Origin: a virus
Direction: 5' to 3' (one strand)
Virus record (IMG/VR): IMGVR_UViG_3300026097_000040
Coordinates: 1 to 43,341 of that record
Length of the DNA stretch: 43,341 nucleotides
Both the position numbers and the translations under genes were made by a program. The stretch's first letter is position 1. Each line of letters begins with the position of its first letter. The notes under the pieces are model-generated. The model made no database searches and was not told the DNA's origin. It saw only the letters and a list, made by a program, of their open reading frames with translations. Below, piece after piece: positions 35,216-41,822 of this stretch.

Positions 35216-35513
35216 TTGCTCTGAAGAGGTAGTATATACGCCAGAAGAATCTTCACCAGTAATACTACAGGGCAAACCTTTACCTGTCACTACTTACGAG
35301 GTACAATTTAGAGTAGTTACACAAGATAACTTAGACGATTTTCTAGAAGAAATAACTAATTTAGAAGGAGATTTAGTGTTTATAGCCCTATCTGTTGAAG
35401 ATTATGAACGACTATCTCTTAATACTCAAGACTTAGTAAGATACGTAAAACAGCAAAAAGAAATAATAGTATACTACGAAAGAATACTAACTGATGACGA
35501 CTCTGTACTGTAA
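35166..35513 (+). CDS. Outer-membrane spanin lipoprotein (Rz1-like)
   Basis: The N-terminus has a lipoprotein signal with basic residue, hydrophobic core and lipobox LSSC, so Cys18 would be acylated. The mature ~98 residues face the periplasm and should bind the coiled coil of the inner spanin. It overlaps the inner spanin gene by 50 bases in the +1 frame. Mature Rz1 proteins are often shorter and Pro-rich; this one has only a few prolines (PEESSPV, KPLPV), and its C-terminal half is acidic and helical. The overlap with a membrane-anchored coiled-coil gene makes the call firm. Confidence 0.75.
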   Translation: MLLKSFLMISSVLLLSSCSEEVVYTPEESSPVILQGKPLPVTTYEVQFRVVTQDNLDDFLEEITNLEGDLVFIALSVEDYERLSLNTQDLVRYVKQQKEIIVYYERILTDDDSVL

Positions 35514-36102
35514 CGGAATGTATAGAAGCGGCTCAACTTTTACCTTTAATCTTTGTAACCGTCTTCATAAAGAGTATAAAGACCAAGTACCTAAGCCTCA
35601 TAAAATACATGAGAAATGGAGTGTGCGATCTAAACCAGATGACTTGCTTATATACTCATATAGAGACATTAGGGTGTCTGCTGCATCTCTGATGAGAAAA
35701 AAGAATTTAGATATAAACAGTTTTGCTCAATTTTATAAAGGCGGCCTGATTAGTTGGTTAGAGATGCTAGTTGACTATGATAATGCCGTAAAAAATAGTC
35801 ATAACAAAAAATTAATATTAAGGTATGAGCAAGATATAGTAACATTAAAAAATGCTATAACTAAAACGTCTAAGTTTTTTAATATAAATCTAAGTAATTC
35901 TAAGCTTAAAGACTTAGCTACAGTATTTAGTTTGCAAAATACAAAAATTTTTGTAGACGCCCTAAACAAACACGACGTTCATACTCAGTACCATCCAAAT
36001 CATATAAGCGTAGATAAGACTGATTACAGAGACTACTTTGATAGTTCTATATATAGTAACAACGATAAAATAAAAGACTGGTTAGTTAAAAATAACTATT
36101 AA
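35494..36102 (+). CDS. Sulfotransferase-like protein
   Basis: A 202-residue protein with the two binding motifs of PAPS-dependent sulfotransferases: the phosphosulfate loop GMYRSGSTFTFN (residues 8-19, with R11, S12, G13, S14, T15) and the 3'-phosphate motif YSYRDIRVSAASLM with R57 and S65 in the usual R-x7-S spacing. A later LRYEQDI also fits the fold. These enzymes move sulfate from PAPS to hydroxyl groups of sugars, lipids or proteins. Its acceptor here is unknown. It overlaps the o-spanin end and lies just before the holin candidate, so it is transcribed with lysis genes. Related kinases share a P-loop but lack the second motif. Confidence 0.75.
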   Translation: MTTLYCNGMYRSGSTFTFNLCNRLHKEYKDQVPKPHKIHEKWSVRSKPDDLLIYSYRDIRVSAASLMRKKNLDINSFAQFYKGGLISWLEMLVDYDNAVKNSHNKKLILRYEQDIVTLKNAITKTSKFFNINLSNSKLKDLATVFSLQNTKIFVDALNKHDVHTQYHPNHISVDKTDYRDYFDSSIYSNNDKIKDWLVKNNY

Positions 36103-36120
36103 TGGGTCTAGGAGCATAAA

Positions 36121-36441
36121 ATGGGTAATGATCTACATGATTCAGAAAATAACGTAAAAAAGATAAAACTAGATTTAGAGATAGATACCTCTGTAACTAA
36201 TAAAGGTAAAAACCCTTATACTAATTTAATATATTTATCTGAGGTTATAGATAGCTGGAGAATATGGCCTAGGCTATTTTTAACTGTATACGTAATATTA
36301 CTTTATAGGGTCGTTGATTGGTTTATGAAGTTAGACGTTCCTACAATGGAGCAAAGTGGTTTAGTGTCAGTAGTAGTAGGGGCAGGTGCTGCGTGGTTTG
36401 GTTTATATATAGGCACTAACAAGAAGCAGAAAGACGACTAA
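36121..36441 (+). CDS. Two-helix membrane protein, holin candidate
   Basis: A 106-residue protein with a charged N-terminus (~45 residues), two membrane helices at about 47-70 (RLFLTVYVILLYRVVDWFM) and 77-99 (GLVSVVVGAGAAWFGLYIG) and a short basic tail (NKKQKDD). Size, topology and position near the spanins suit a class II or III holin, which makes lesions in the inner membrane to time lysis. The phrase WPRL...EQSG...GAGAAWFGLY is, as far as I recall, a recurrent pattern in phage holins from marine samples. It follows the sulfotransferase after 18 bases and uses TAGGAG as ribosome site. Confidence 0.65.
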   Translation: MGNDLHDSENNVKKIKLDLEIDTSVTNKGKNPYTNLIYLSEVIDSWRIWPRLFLTVYVILLYRVVDWFMKLDVPTMEQSGLVSVVVGAGAAWFGLYIGTNKKQKDD

Positions 36442-36460
36442 AAATTAAAAAAAATAAATA

Positions 36461-36489
36461 TTGTCAATATAATCATTTTGACATATAAT
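36461..36489 (+). promoter_or_regulatory. Sigma70-type promoter with dyad between boxes
   Basis: TTGTCA (36461-36466) and a perfect TATAAT (36484-36489) are separated by 17 bases. An exact inverted repeat TGTCAA (36462-36467) / TTGACA (36478-36483) covers the -35 box and spacer and could be an operator. The predicted start is near 36496, upstream of GGAGAG and the ATG at 36512. Confidence 0.75.
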
Positions 36490-36511
36490 AATAAAAAATG
36501 GAGAGTGAGCG

Positions 36512-36712
36512 ATGGCTAAAATCGACGCAAATAGAAATATTAAACCATTACCTAATGAGTTTAGGAACGTAGATACATTATCTGACTTAGAAAGAGAGAA
36601 AGTTTATTTACATAAATCTAGTGCTGATAACCCAGAAATTAATATAACTCAGGCACAAACTAGAGGCTCTGCTACAGGCATGGTACCAATTAGAAACAAA
36701 AATAATAGATAG
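36512..36712 (+). CDS. Small protein of unknown function (66 aa)
   Basis: I do not recognise this protein. It is hydrophilic, without membrane helix or cysteine, and has a helical middle (DTLSDLEREKVYLHK) flanked by flexible ends. It has a clear ribosome site (GGAGAG) and is the first gene of a strong promoter. It lies 11 bases before the next small gene, with which it is presumably co-transcribed. Its strong promoter and lack of enzyme motifs fit a small virion protein or host-directed protein, but the sequence does not decide. Confidence 0.65.
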   Translation: MAKIDANRNIKPLPNEFRNVDTLSDLEREKVYLHKSSADNPEINITQAQTRGSATGMVPIRNKNNR

Positions 36713-36723
36713 GAGATTATAAT

Positions 36724-37023
36724 ATGAGACGAGAAGTTCGTGGCAAAACAACAGACTTAATGTCTAGCGTAAGAGGTGATGATAATAACTTTATTGAGTC
36801 CCCAGACGGAAGACCTACAGGCAGACGCAATGTAATGAAGTCCCCTGTAGATGGAGACGGGGGCACTCCTGCAATGCGCGGAGTACGAACCGGGCCCGTA
36901 AATGCAGATAAATCAAAAGTTGGTGGGAACTCTATTGAGAACCATGTATCAGCTAAGCCGTTAAAAGGCGGAAGCGCATCTAGGACTCTTAAACCAGGGC
37001 ATTCGACTAATAAGTTTAAATAA
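36724..37023 (+). CDS. Small basic, probably disordered protein (99 aa)
   Basis: Not recognised. The protein is rich in Gly, Arg, Lys, Ser and Asn, almost without large hydrophobic residues, and has no cysteine. Phrases such as DGRPTGRRNV, KPLKGGSASRTLKPG suggest a flexible, nucleic-acid- or surface-binding chain rather than a folded enzyme. The ribosome site AGGAGA lies 7 bases before the ATG. It is the last gene of the plus arm and ends just before the bidirectional terminator. Confidence 0.65.
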   Translation: MRREVRGKTTDLMSSVRGDDNNFIESPDGRPTGRRNVMKSPVDGDGGTPAMRGVRTGPVNADKSKVGGNSIENHVSAKPLKGGSASRTLKPGHSTNKFK

Positions 37024-37028
37024 AATAA

Positions 37029-37057
37029 AAAATGGCGGGAAAATATCCCGCCATTTT
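37029..37057 (+). terminator. Bidirectional terminator between convergent arms
   Basis: AAAATGGCGGGA (37029-37040) and TCCCGCCATTTT (37046-37057) form a perfect 12-pair stem with a 5-base loop. A-rich and T-rich flanks make it work from both sides, ending the structural arm and the minus-strand arm. Confidence 0.88.
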
Positions 37058-37058
37058 C

Positions 37059-37418
37059 TTAACTAATAGCCTGCCGCATGGTAGAGAAGAAATTTCTTTT
37101 ATAGTAATTTTCTAGCTCTCCTAGACTACCAAATAATTTACCATTCTGAAAAATACAAGGAGAAAAGTTTCTGCCTTTATTTATCGCTTCTTGAGCAGTA
37201 AGTTCTGAATAAACAATAAATTGAACATTATCTTCTTTATGCTCTTTAAAAATACTAGCTACTTTGGGAGTATAGGTGCAGTCGGGCACATGGTATACTA
37301 TCCAGGTACTAGTTTTAACATTATCTTTAAGCCAGTACTCTTTAGTAACTGGCTTTTGTTCTTTAATCACCGTATTTTTTACGGTTGATGTATTAGTTTT
37401 TACGTTTGCTTGTTTCAT
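37059..37418 (-). CDS. Glutaredoxin-like protein
   Basis: The C-terminal ~80 residues of this 119-residue protein have the thioredoxin/glutaredoxin plan: strand WIVYHVPDC with Cys47, a helix TPKVASIFKEH, strand NVQFIVY, and the cis-proline and Gly pattern SPCIFQNGKLFGSLGELENYY. Glutaredoxins supply electrons to ribonucleotide reductase, whose genes are in the same arm. The active site reads C-T-Y-T, so only one of the two usual active-site cysteines is present; a second Cys follows the cis-Pro. The first ~35 residues are a Lys/Thr-rich extension. The ribosome site is weak. It is the last gene before the bidirectional terminator. Confidence 0.65.
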   Translation of the reverse strand: MKQANVKTNTSTVKNTVIKEQKPVTKEYWLKDNVKTSTWIVYHVPDCTYTPKVASIFKEHKEDNVQFIVYSELTAQEAINKGRNFSPCIFQNGKLFGSLGELENYYKRNFFSTMRQAIS

Positions 37419-37462
37419 TTTTTATCTTTCTTTTAGCTGTATAAGTTAGTATTTGCTACTTA

Positions 37463-37813
37463 TTATACATGCTCTCCGTTTGCCGCACGACCATTATATT
37501 TAAAATTTGTTTTAGTTAAAGCTTGAGGGCTAGTATTTGCAGTACGAAATGTGATAGCAGTAATTGTAATACCGCTAATAAAAAGAATATGGGCTACAAC
37601 ACTTATACCAAAAGCAAAAATGCTACCTAAAATTGCAGCAAAAAGTCCGCTCCAAATAAAAGCAAGAACTTGAAACATCATATGTGCGGTAATTGGGTCT
37701 AGATTTCTAAGGGGCGAGCTTTGAATTGTCATAACGCTATCGTAAGCATTTTTTGGAATAGCAACTATAGTTTTAATAGTTGTCGCCCAACCAGGAGTTG
37801 TAGAGTAAATCAT
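37463..37813 (-). CDS. Small membrane protein of unknown function (116 aa)
   Basis: Not recognised. Two long hydrophobic stretches lie between residues ~45 and ~92 (MMFQVLAFIWSGLFAAILG and ISVVAHILFISGITITAIT), with polar ends on both sides (N-terminal PKNAYDSVMTIQSS; C-terminal KYNGRAANGEHV). The ribosome site AAAAAGGA is good. It lies between thyA and the glutaredoxin gene, away from lysis genes. A second holin or a membrane modifier is possible but not supported by any motif. Confidence 0.6.
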   Translation of the reverse strand: MIYSTTPGWATTIKTIVAIPKNAYDSVMTIQSSPLRNLDPITAHMMFQVLAFIWSGLFAAILGSIFAFGISVVAHILFISGITITAITFRTANTSPQALTKTNFKYNGRAANGEHV

Positions 37814-37852
37814 ACTTTAGTCCTTTTTTACTATATATTGATTTATTTGTGA

Positions 37853-38740
37853 TTACACAGCCATATCCATTTTTATTGCGGGATGATGTGTATAATTTTT
37901 GAGGGTAAACATACTAACAGTGTTTATGTCAAACTCACTTTTTAAACCTTCAGATAAGTTAAAGTCATTTGATATTTCTATAGTTGGTAGAGGGTATTCA
38001 GTTCTTGTTAACTGCTCTTTAACTTGTGGTATATGGTTTAAATAAATGTGAGCATCTCCAATAGTGTGTACAAGGTCTCCCACATCAAGACTGCACTCGC
38101 GAGCAATAATATGAGTAAGCAGTGCGTATGAAGCAATGTTAAATGGAACCCCAAGAGCTGCATCAGCAGATCTTTGATACATCTGACAACTCAGGCGTCC
38201 ATTGTATACGCGAAACTGGGAGAATACGTGACAGGGGGGTAGCGCCATAGCATTGTTCTGGTTAGGATTCCAGGCGGATAGTATGAGTCGTCGTGAGTTA
38301 GGGTTAGTTTGGATTTCATTAAGCAACCATTCGATCTGGTCAGTTCCTCTGTGGGGATTGAAACCGTCGAAGTTGCGCCATTGATAGCCGTAAACTGGTC
38401 CAAGTCCTTTATAGAAGTCGTGGTGTTCATAGCCGAGATCTTTACCTTGGGCATTTGCATTAGCAGTCCAGATAGTCTTTTTTTCAACAAGCTCTGTTCG
38501 GTCTTTGGCATATGTAAGTTCAGCCAGTCTTCGTTCATCTGTGCTTCCCTCAAGAAACCAGATAAGTTCTCCAACAACTGCTCTCCATGCGAGTTTTTTT
38601 GTGGTAACTGCAGGAAATCCATCTTGTAGTTTGAATTGCATTTGGTATCCGAATATGGATTTTGTTCCCACCCCAGTTCTGTCTTTTGTTTCTTCGCCAT
38701 GCGCTAAAATATCCTTTAACAGTTTATGATATTGCTTCAT
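37853..38740 (-). CDS. thyA: Thymidylate synthase
   Basis: The 295-residue enzyme converts dUMP to dTMP using methylene-tetrahydrofolate. Family motifs are complete: DRTGVGT (phosphate binding), ELIWFLEGSTD, GPVYGYQWR, RRLILSAWNP, the active-site Cys170 in ALPPCHVFSQF, QRSADAALGVPFNIASYA and GDAHIYLNH. Length is normal for ThyA (unlike the flavin-dependent ThyX). It directly follows the dihydrofolate reductase gene, which regenerates its cofactor, so the two act as a pair to raise the thymidine supply for phage DNA. Confidence 0.96.
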   Translation of the reverse strand: MKQYHKLLKDILAHGEETKDRTGVGTKSIFGYQMQFKLQDGFPAVTTKKLAWRAVVGELIWFLEGSTDERRLAELTYAKDRTELVEKKTIWTANANAQGKDLGYEHHDFYKGLGPVYGYQWRNFDGFNPHRGTDQIEWLLNEIQTNPNSRRLILSAWNPNQNNAMALPPCHVFSQFRVYNGRLSCQMYQRSADAALGVPFNIASYALLTHIIARECSLDVGDLVHTIGDAHIYLNHIPQVKEQLTRTEYPLPTIEISNDFNLSEGLKSEFDINTVSMFTLKNYTHHPAIKMDMAV

Positions 38741-38742
38741 AT

Positions 38743-39231
38743 TTACTTTTTCCTGTACTTCTCAATTAAAAGACCCCCAAACGTTTCAGAAGTGCTTAAG
38801 TAAAAATGCTGTGTATCAATTTCAATAAATGTATCACAGTCAAATGCCCCTTGAATACGGCTTACCCAAACTTCTTCGATTATAGGTAAGCATCCTTTTA
38901 ATAGTTGGGCGCCTCCAATAATCCAAATATCTGGTTCTGACGTAAAGCGTTCTTGTATAATAGCGAGTATTGCTCTTCCAATATTTTTGCTACTAAATCT
39001 TCCGTGATAGCCTTCTTCAATATTAGGGTCCGAAGTTATTACGTAGTTTACTCGGTTTGATAGTGGCTTGCGAGGTAAACTCTCCCAAGTTTTACGGCCC
39101 ATTACTACTACATCGCCATCTGTACTATCCTTAAACCATTTAAGGTCTTCAGAATTATGCGGCCACGGAAGATCATTATTTTTACCAATGCCCCAGTTAT
39201 TGTCTGCTGCAAAGATAGCTCTTATTGTCAT
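38743..39231 (-). CDS. folA: Dihydrofolate reductase
   Basis: A 162-residue enzyme that reduces dihydrofolate to tetrahydrofolate with NADPH. It shows the Met20-loop motif WGIGKNNDLPW, the acidic substrate-binding residue (Asp29 in SEDLKWFK), the NADPH motif VVMGRKTWESLP, and IWIIGGAQLL near residue 108. Stop and start codons nearly touch those of the 5'-3' exonuclease and thymidylate synthase genes, so the three are one translational unit. Confidence 0.95.
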   Translation of the reverse strand: MTIRAIFAADNNWGIGKNNDLPWPHNSEDLKWFKDSTDGDVVVMGRKTWESLPRKPLSNRVNYVITSDPNIEEGYHGRFSSKNIGRAILAIIQERFTSEPDIWIIGGAQLLKGCLPIIEEVWVSRIQGAFDCDTFIEIDTQHFYLSTSETFGGLLIEKYRKK

Positions 39232-40086
39232 TTACTTATTAATAGCCTCTGTAAGAATATTTTCTACTACTTTAGGATTCTCACTCATATCGATAGCTTC
39301 TTTTATATGTGCTGTCAAGTCCATTAATTGCTTGTTTAACGTAATAGTCTCTTTACCTGCATTAAGATTTTTAATGTATTTAGCGCGACCACTAAGAGGT
39401 AGGGCTTCTAATAGATTATCAATAGAGCCGTGCTCTTTAATTAAAGCTTTACTTCTTACTGGCCCAATACCTTCAATCCCTAGAATACCATCAGACTTAT
39501 CTCCCTCAATCATTCTAGTGTGTAAGAATTGTTCAGGAGTTAGGTTTTGGTCTTCATATAAAGAGTCTAAAGAAATTTCTTTCCTAGAAAATAGGTTAAA
39601 TATGTGCACATTAGTATCTAACAGTTGATAAAGATCTTTATCGCTAGAGACAATCCATACATTATCATATTTATTTTTTAGATTAGTACTTAAAAAGCTT
39701 ATAAGGTCATCTGCTTCTATACCCCTAAACTTATATTGTTCATAAGGCAGTATGTCTGCTGTGTATTTTAAGCAGTCAAAAAAGGCTGTAAATCTAGCTT
39801 GCTCTTCTTCTGTTCTTTCTACTTTTCTATTTTGCTTATACCCAGGAAAAACAGTTTTTCTAAAAGTAGAAGATCCTACATCAAAACAGCAAATAATTCT
39901 AGATGCGCTATAGCTTTTGCCTAAACTACTTACAGTTTTAACATAGTCATCAGAATAGCTATCAAAATTGGGTCTGTGAAAATACCTAAAAGCTACATTG
40001 TTAGCATCTATAAGTAAAAGGTTGTTTTCAGTTTCAGGTAAATTATCTTTTTCTAGCTCGGCTAGATCGTTCCAAGAAGGGGACAT
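39232..40086 (-). CDS. 5'-3' exonuclease / flap endonuclease (Pol I N-terminal type)
   Basis: This 284-residue protein belongs to the T5/T7-exo and DNA polymerase I N-terminal family, which removes RNA primers and flaps and degrades DNA from 5' ends. Metal-binding acids are seen in LLLIDANNVAF, ICCFDVGSSTFRK, GIEADDLI and VSSDKDLYQLL; the helix-hairpin-helix-type DNA-binding part is KSDGILGIEGIGPVRSKALI. The start is ATG at 40086 (minus strand), 5 bases after GGAG; the upstream GTG at 40092 is rejected because it would overlap that site. A promoter lies just upstream. Confidence 0.88.
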   Translation of the reverse strand: MSPSWNDLAELEKDNLPETENNLLLIDANNVAFRYFHRPNFDSYSDDYVKTVSSLGKSYSASRIICCFDVGSSTFRKTVFPGYKQNRKVERTEEEQARFTAFFDCLKYTADILPYEQYKFRGIEADDLISFLSTNLKNKYDNVWIVSSDKDLYQLLDTNVHIFNLFSRKEISLDSLYEDQNLTPEQFLHTRMIEGDKSDGILGIEGIGPVRSKALIKEHGSIDNLLEALPLSGRAKYIKNLNAGKETITLNKQLMDLTAHIKEAIDMSENPKVVENILTEAINK

Positions 40087-40114
40087 ATACACTCCATATT
40101 TATAGTTATACTTT

Positions 40115-40143
40115 ATAATAGCAAAAAACTAAGCTACTAGCAA
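40115..40143 (-). promoter_or_regulatory. Extended -10 sigma70-type promoter for exo-folA-thyA
   Basis: On the minus strand TTGCTA (40143-40138) is separated by 17 bases from TATTAT (40120-40115), preceded by the extended -10 TGC. The predicted start near 40109 gives a ~23-base leader before the exonuclease ATG. Confidence 0.6.
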
Positions 40144-40150
40144 GAATAAA

Positions 40151-40582
40151 TTACACTACTTTAGCCAGCCAATCATCAAACAGGCCCATCTTAAAATACA
40201 GACCACTCACTTTAACAGTTATTTGGTCGTCTAACTCTGTATCATCGTCCCAGCAGCAGTATATTTTACTTCTATCCCATTTATATACTAATAGAGGTTT
40301 CTTTTTCATAGTGTCTGCTTCACGTATTGTTTGCCTCCAAAAATCTAGTAACAAAGATGATTTTTGAGCAGTAAGTAGATTGTTCCATAAAACTTCTTTA
40401 TGGTGTTTAGCTTCTATACAGTAGGGAAAATCTGGTAGCCAAGGACAGTAAACGTCTCCTTTTAAATAAGCTAAAGCCCCTGATAGAGGCACTCTTTCAA
40501 ACTTATTATCAAATTTTTTTGAGAAAGCATCTCTAACTACATACTCAAAGTTTCTTCCTTTAGTTTTACTTTTAGAACTCAT
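40151..40582 (-). CDS. PD-(D/E)XK nuclease, Holliday-junction-resolvase-like
   Basis: A 143-residue protein with the nuclease core in order: KGRNFEYVVRDAF (Glu13), SGALAYLKGDVYCP (Asp43), and the E-x-K motif CIEAKH (Glu57, Lys59). The arrangement, including 'SGA' before the acidic residue, resembles archaeal Hjc resolvases and related phage enzymes that resolve branched DNA before packaging. A Trp-rich C-terminal half follows (YKWDRSKIYCCW). RecB-like or restriction-type nucleases share the motif, so the substrate is an inference. It lies between the nrdB terminator and the exonuclease promoter, with GGAG 7 bases before the ATG. Confidence 0.7.
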   Translation of the reverse strand: MSSKSKTKGRNFEYVVRDAFSKKFDNKFERVPLSGALAYLKGDVYCPWLPDFPYCIEAKHHKEVLWNNLLTAQKSSLLLDFWRQTIREADTMKKKPLLVYKWDRSKIYCCWDDDTELDDQITVKVSGLYFKMGLFDDWLAKVV

Positions 40583-40614
40583 AATATACTCCTATGTTAA
40601 TACTATTTTAATAA

Positions 40615-40644
40615 AGTATAAGAATAGGTAGCACAAAAGTCTAA
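40615..40644 (-). promoter_or_regulatory. Weak promoter candidate for the resolvase-like gene
   Basis: On the minus strand TATACT (40620-40615) lies 18 bases after a poor -35 match TTAGAC (40644-40639). It is placed just downstream of the nrdB terminator, where a new promoter is expected, but the -35 box is weak. Confidence 0.3.
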
Positions 40645-40654
40645 TATTAATACT

Positions 40655-40684
40655 AAAAAGAGCGCAACTTGCGCTCTTTTTTTT
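40655..40684 (-). terminator. Rho-independent terminator after nrdB
   Basis: AAAAAGAGCGCA (40655-40666) and TGCGCTCTTTTT (40670-40681) form a 12-pair stem with a 3-base loop. Read leftward, a run of T follows the stem directly after the nrdB stop; the T-run on the other side makes it potentially bidirectional. Confidence 0.85.
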
Positions 40685-40685
40685 C

Positions 40686-41813
40686 TTACAAAGAAAAGTC
40701 AGAAAAGGTATCTTTGTCCACGTCCTGCTTGGTACCGCCTATAATATACGAAGAAATCTCTGTTTCTTGAGGAGCTACTTGTACATCAGCTCCTGAGATC
40801 CATTGCTGGGTCCAGGGAAGCGGATTGGCTCGAGGTACGCTAAAAGGAGGCTTCATATTAATAGCTGTAATACGTTTATGAGTAATCCACTCTATATAGT
40901 CGTGTAGAAGGGCAGCATTAAGACCAATCATGGAACCATCTTTAAATAAGTAGTTTGCCCACTCTTTTTCTTGCTCCATAGCTGACATAAACATATTCAA
41001 TACTTCTTCTTCACACTCTTTTGCGATCTCTACATAGTCTGGATCGTCTTTAGGTAGCAATTTAAGAATTTGTTGGGTAGACGCTAAGTGTAAGTTTTCA
41101 TCTCTAGCAATAAACTTAATAATTTTAGCATTACCTTCCATTTTTTTAAGCTCAGCAAACGCCCAGCTACAAGCAAAACTAACGTAAAATCGCACACCCT
41201 CTAAGATATTTACAGAAGCTAAGCACAAGTATAGCTTCTTTTTAATATCTCTTAGATTAACTGTTACTTTTTCTCCATTAATTACATGCTCACCCTCACC
41301 AAACAGTTCTAGCAACTTAGAGAGTTTAATAAGGTCGTCATAATGCTCTGTAATATCATCAGCACAATCAACTATTTCTTCTATATTCATCATTTCGTCG
41401 AATATCTTAGACGGATTAGAATAAACATTACGAATAATATGCGTGTAAGACCTGCTGTGTATAGTCTCAGAAAAAGTCCAAGTAATTATCCAATTTTCTA
41501 ATTCAGGAATAGTTACAATAGAGCCAAACGCTTCTACAGGCGCTCTACCTTGAACACTGTCTAACAAGATTTGTCTTTTTAGGTTAGAAGTAAAAATATG
41601 CTGCTCAGATTCCGTTAATTCTTTAAAATCTTTAGAGTCTTTTAGTATGTCTACTTCTTCTGGTCTCCAGAAAAATCCTAGTTGCTTATCTGTTAGTTTA
41701 TCAAATGCTTTATACTTTAAAGTATCAAACCTTTGCATACCTAAGCTATTTTCTTGGTCTAAAAACATTAATGCTTTTGTGTGATCATTCTTTTTAATAT
41801 TTAATACTGACAT
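40686..41813 (-). CDS. nrdB: Ribonucleotide reductase class Ia, small (beta) subunit
   Basis: This 375-residue subunit holds the di-iron site and tyrosyl radical needed for making deoxynucleotides. All ligands can be read: Asp85 (LLDSVQGR), Glu116 and His119 with the radical Tyr123 (FSETIHSRSYTHIIRN), Glu205 (ILEGVRFYVSFAC), Glu239 and His242 (ARDENLHLA). The radical Tyr places it in the ordinary class Ia/Ib group, and FSETIHSRSYTHIIRN is almost identical to the E. coli NrdB stretch. The C-terminus (DTFSDFSL) is the tail that binds the alpha subunit. The ATG has AAGGA upstream and lies 9 bases after the nrdA stop. Confidence 0.95.
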   Translation of the reverse strand: MSVLNIKKNDHTKALMFLDQENSLGMQRFDTLKYKAFDKLTDKQLGFFWRPEEVDILKDSKDFKELTESEQHIFTSNLKRQILLDSVQGRAPVEAFGSIVTIPELENWIITWTFSETIHSRSYTHIIRNVYSNPSKIFDEMMNIEEIVDCADDITEHYDDLIKLSKLLELFGEGEHVINGEKVTVNLRDIKKKLYLCLASVNILEGVRFYVSFACSWAFAELKKMEGNAKIIKFIARDENLHLASTQQILKLLPKDDPDYVEIAKECEEEVLNMFMSAMEQEKEWANYLFKDGSMIGLNAALLHDYIEWITHKRITAINMKPPFSVPRANPLPWTQQWISGADVQVAPQETEISSYIIGGTKQDVDKDTFSDFSL

Positions 41814-41822
41814 ATTTTTTCC

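Noticed and set aside
38191-38700. 169-residue minus-strand frame within thyA
   Set aside because: It overlaps thyA in another frame, while thyA carries all family motifs.
39068-39628. 186-residue plus-strand frame over the dihydrofolate reductase and exonuclease genes
   Set aside because: It is antisense to two well-supported genes and the translation has no domain pattern.
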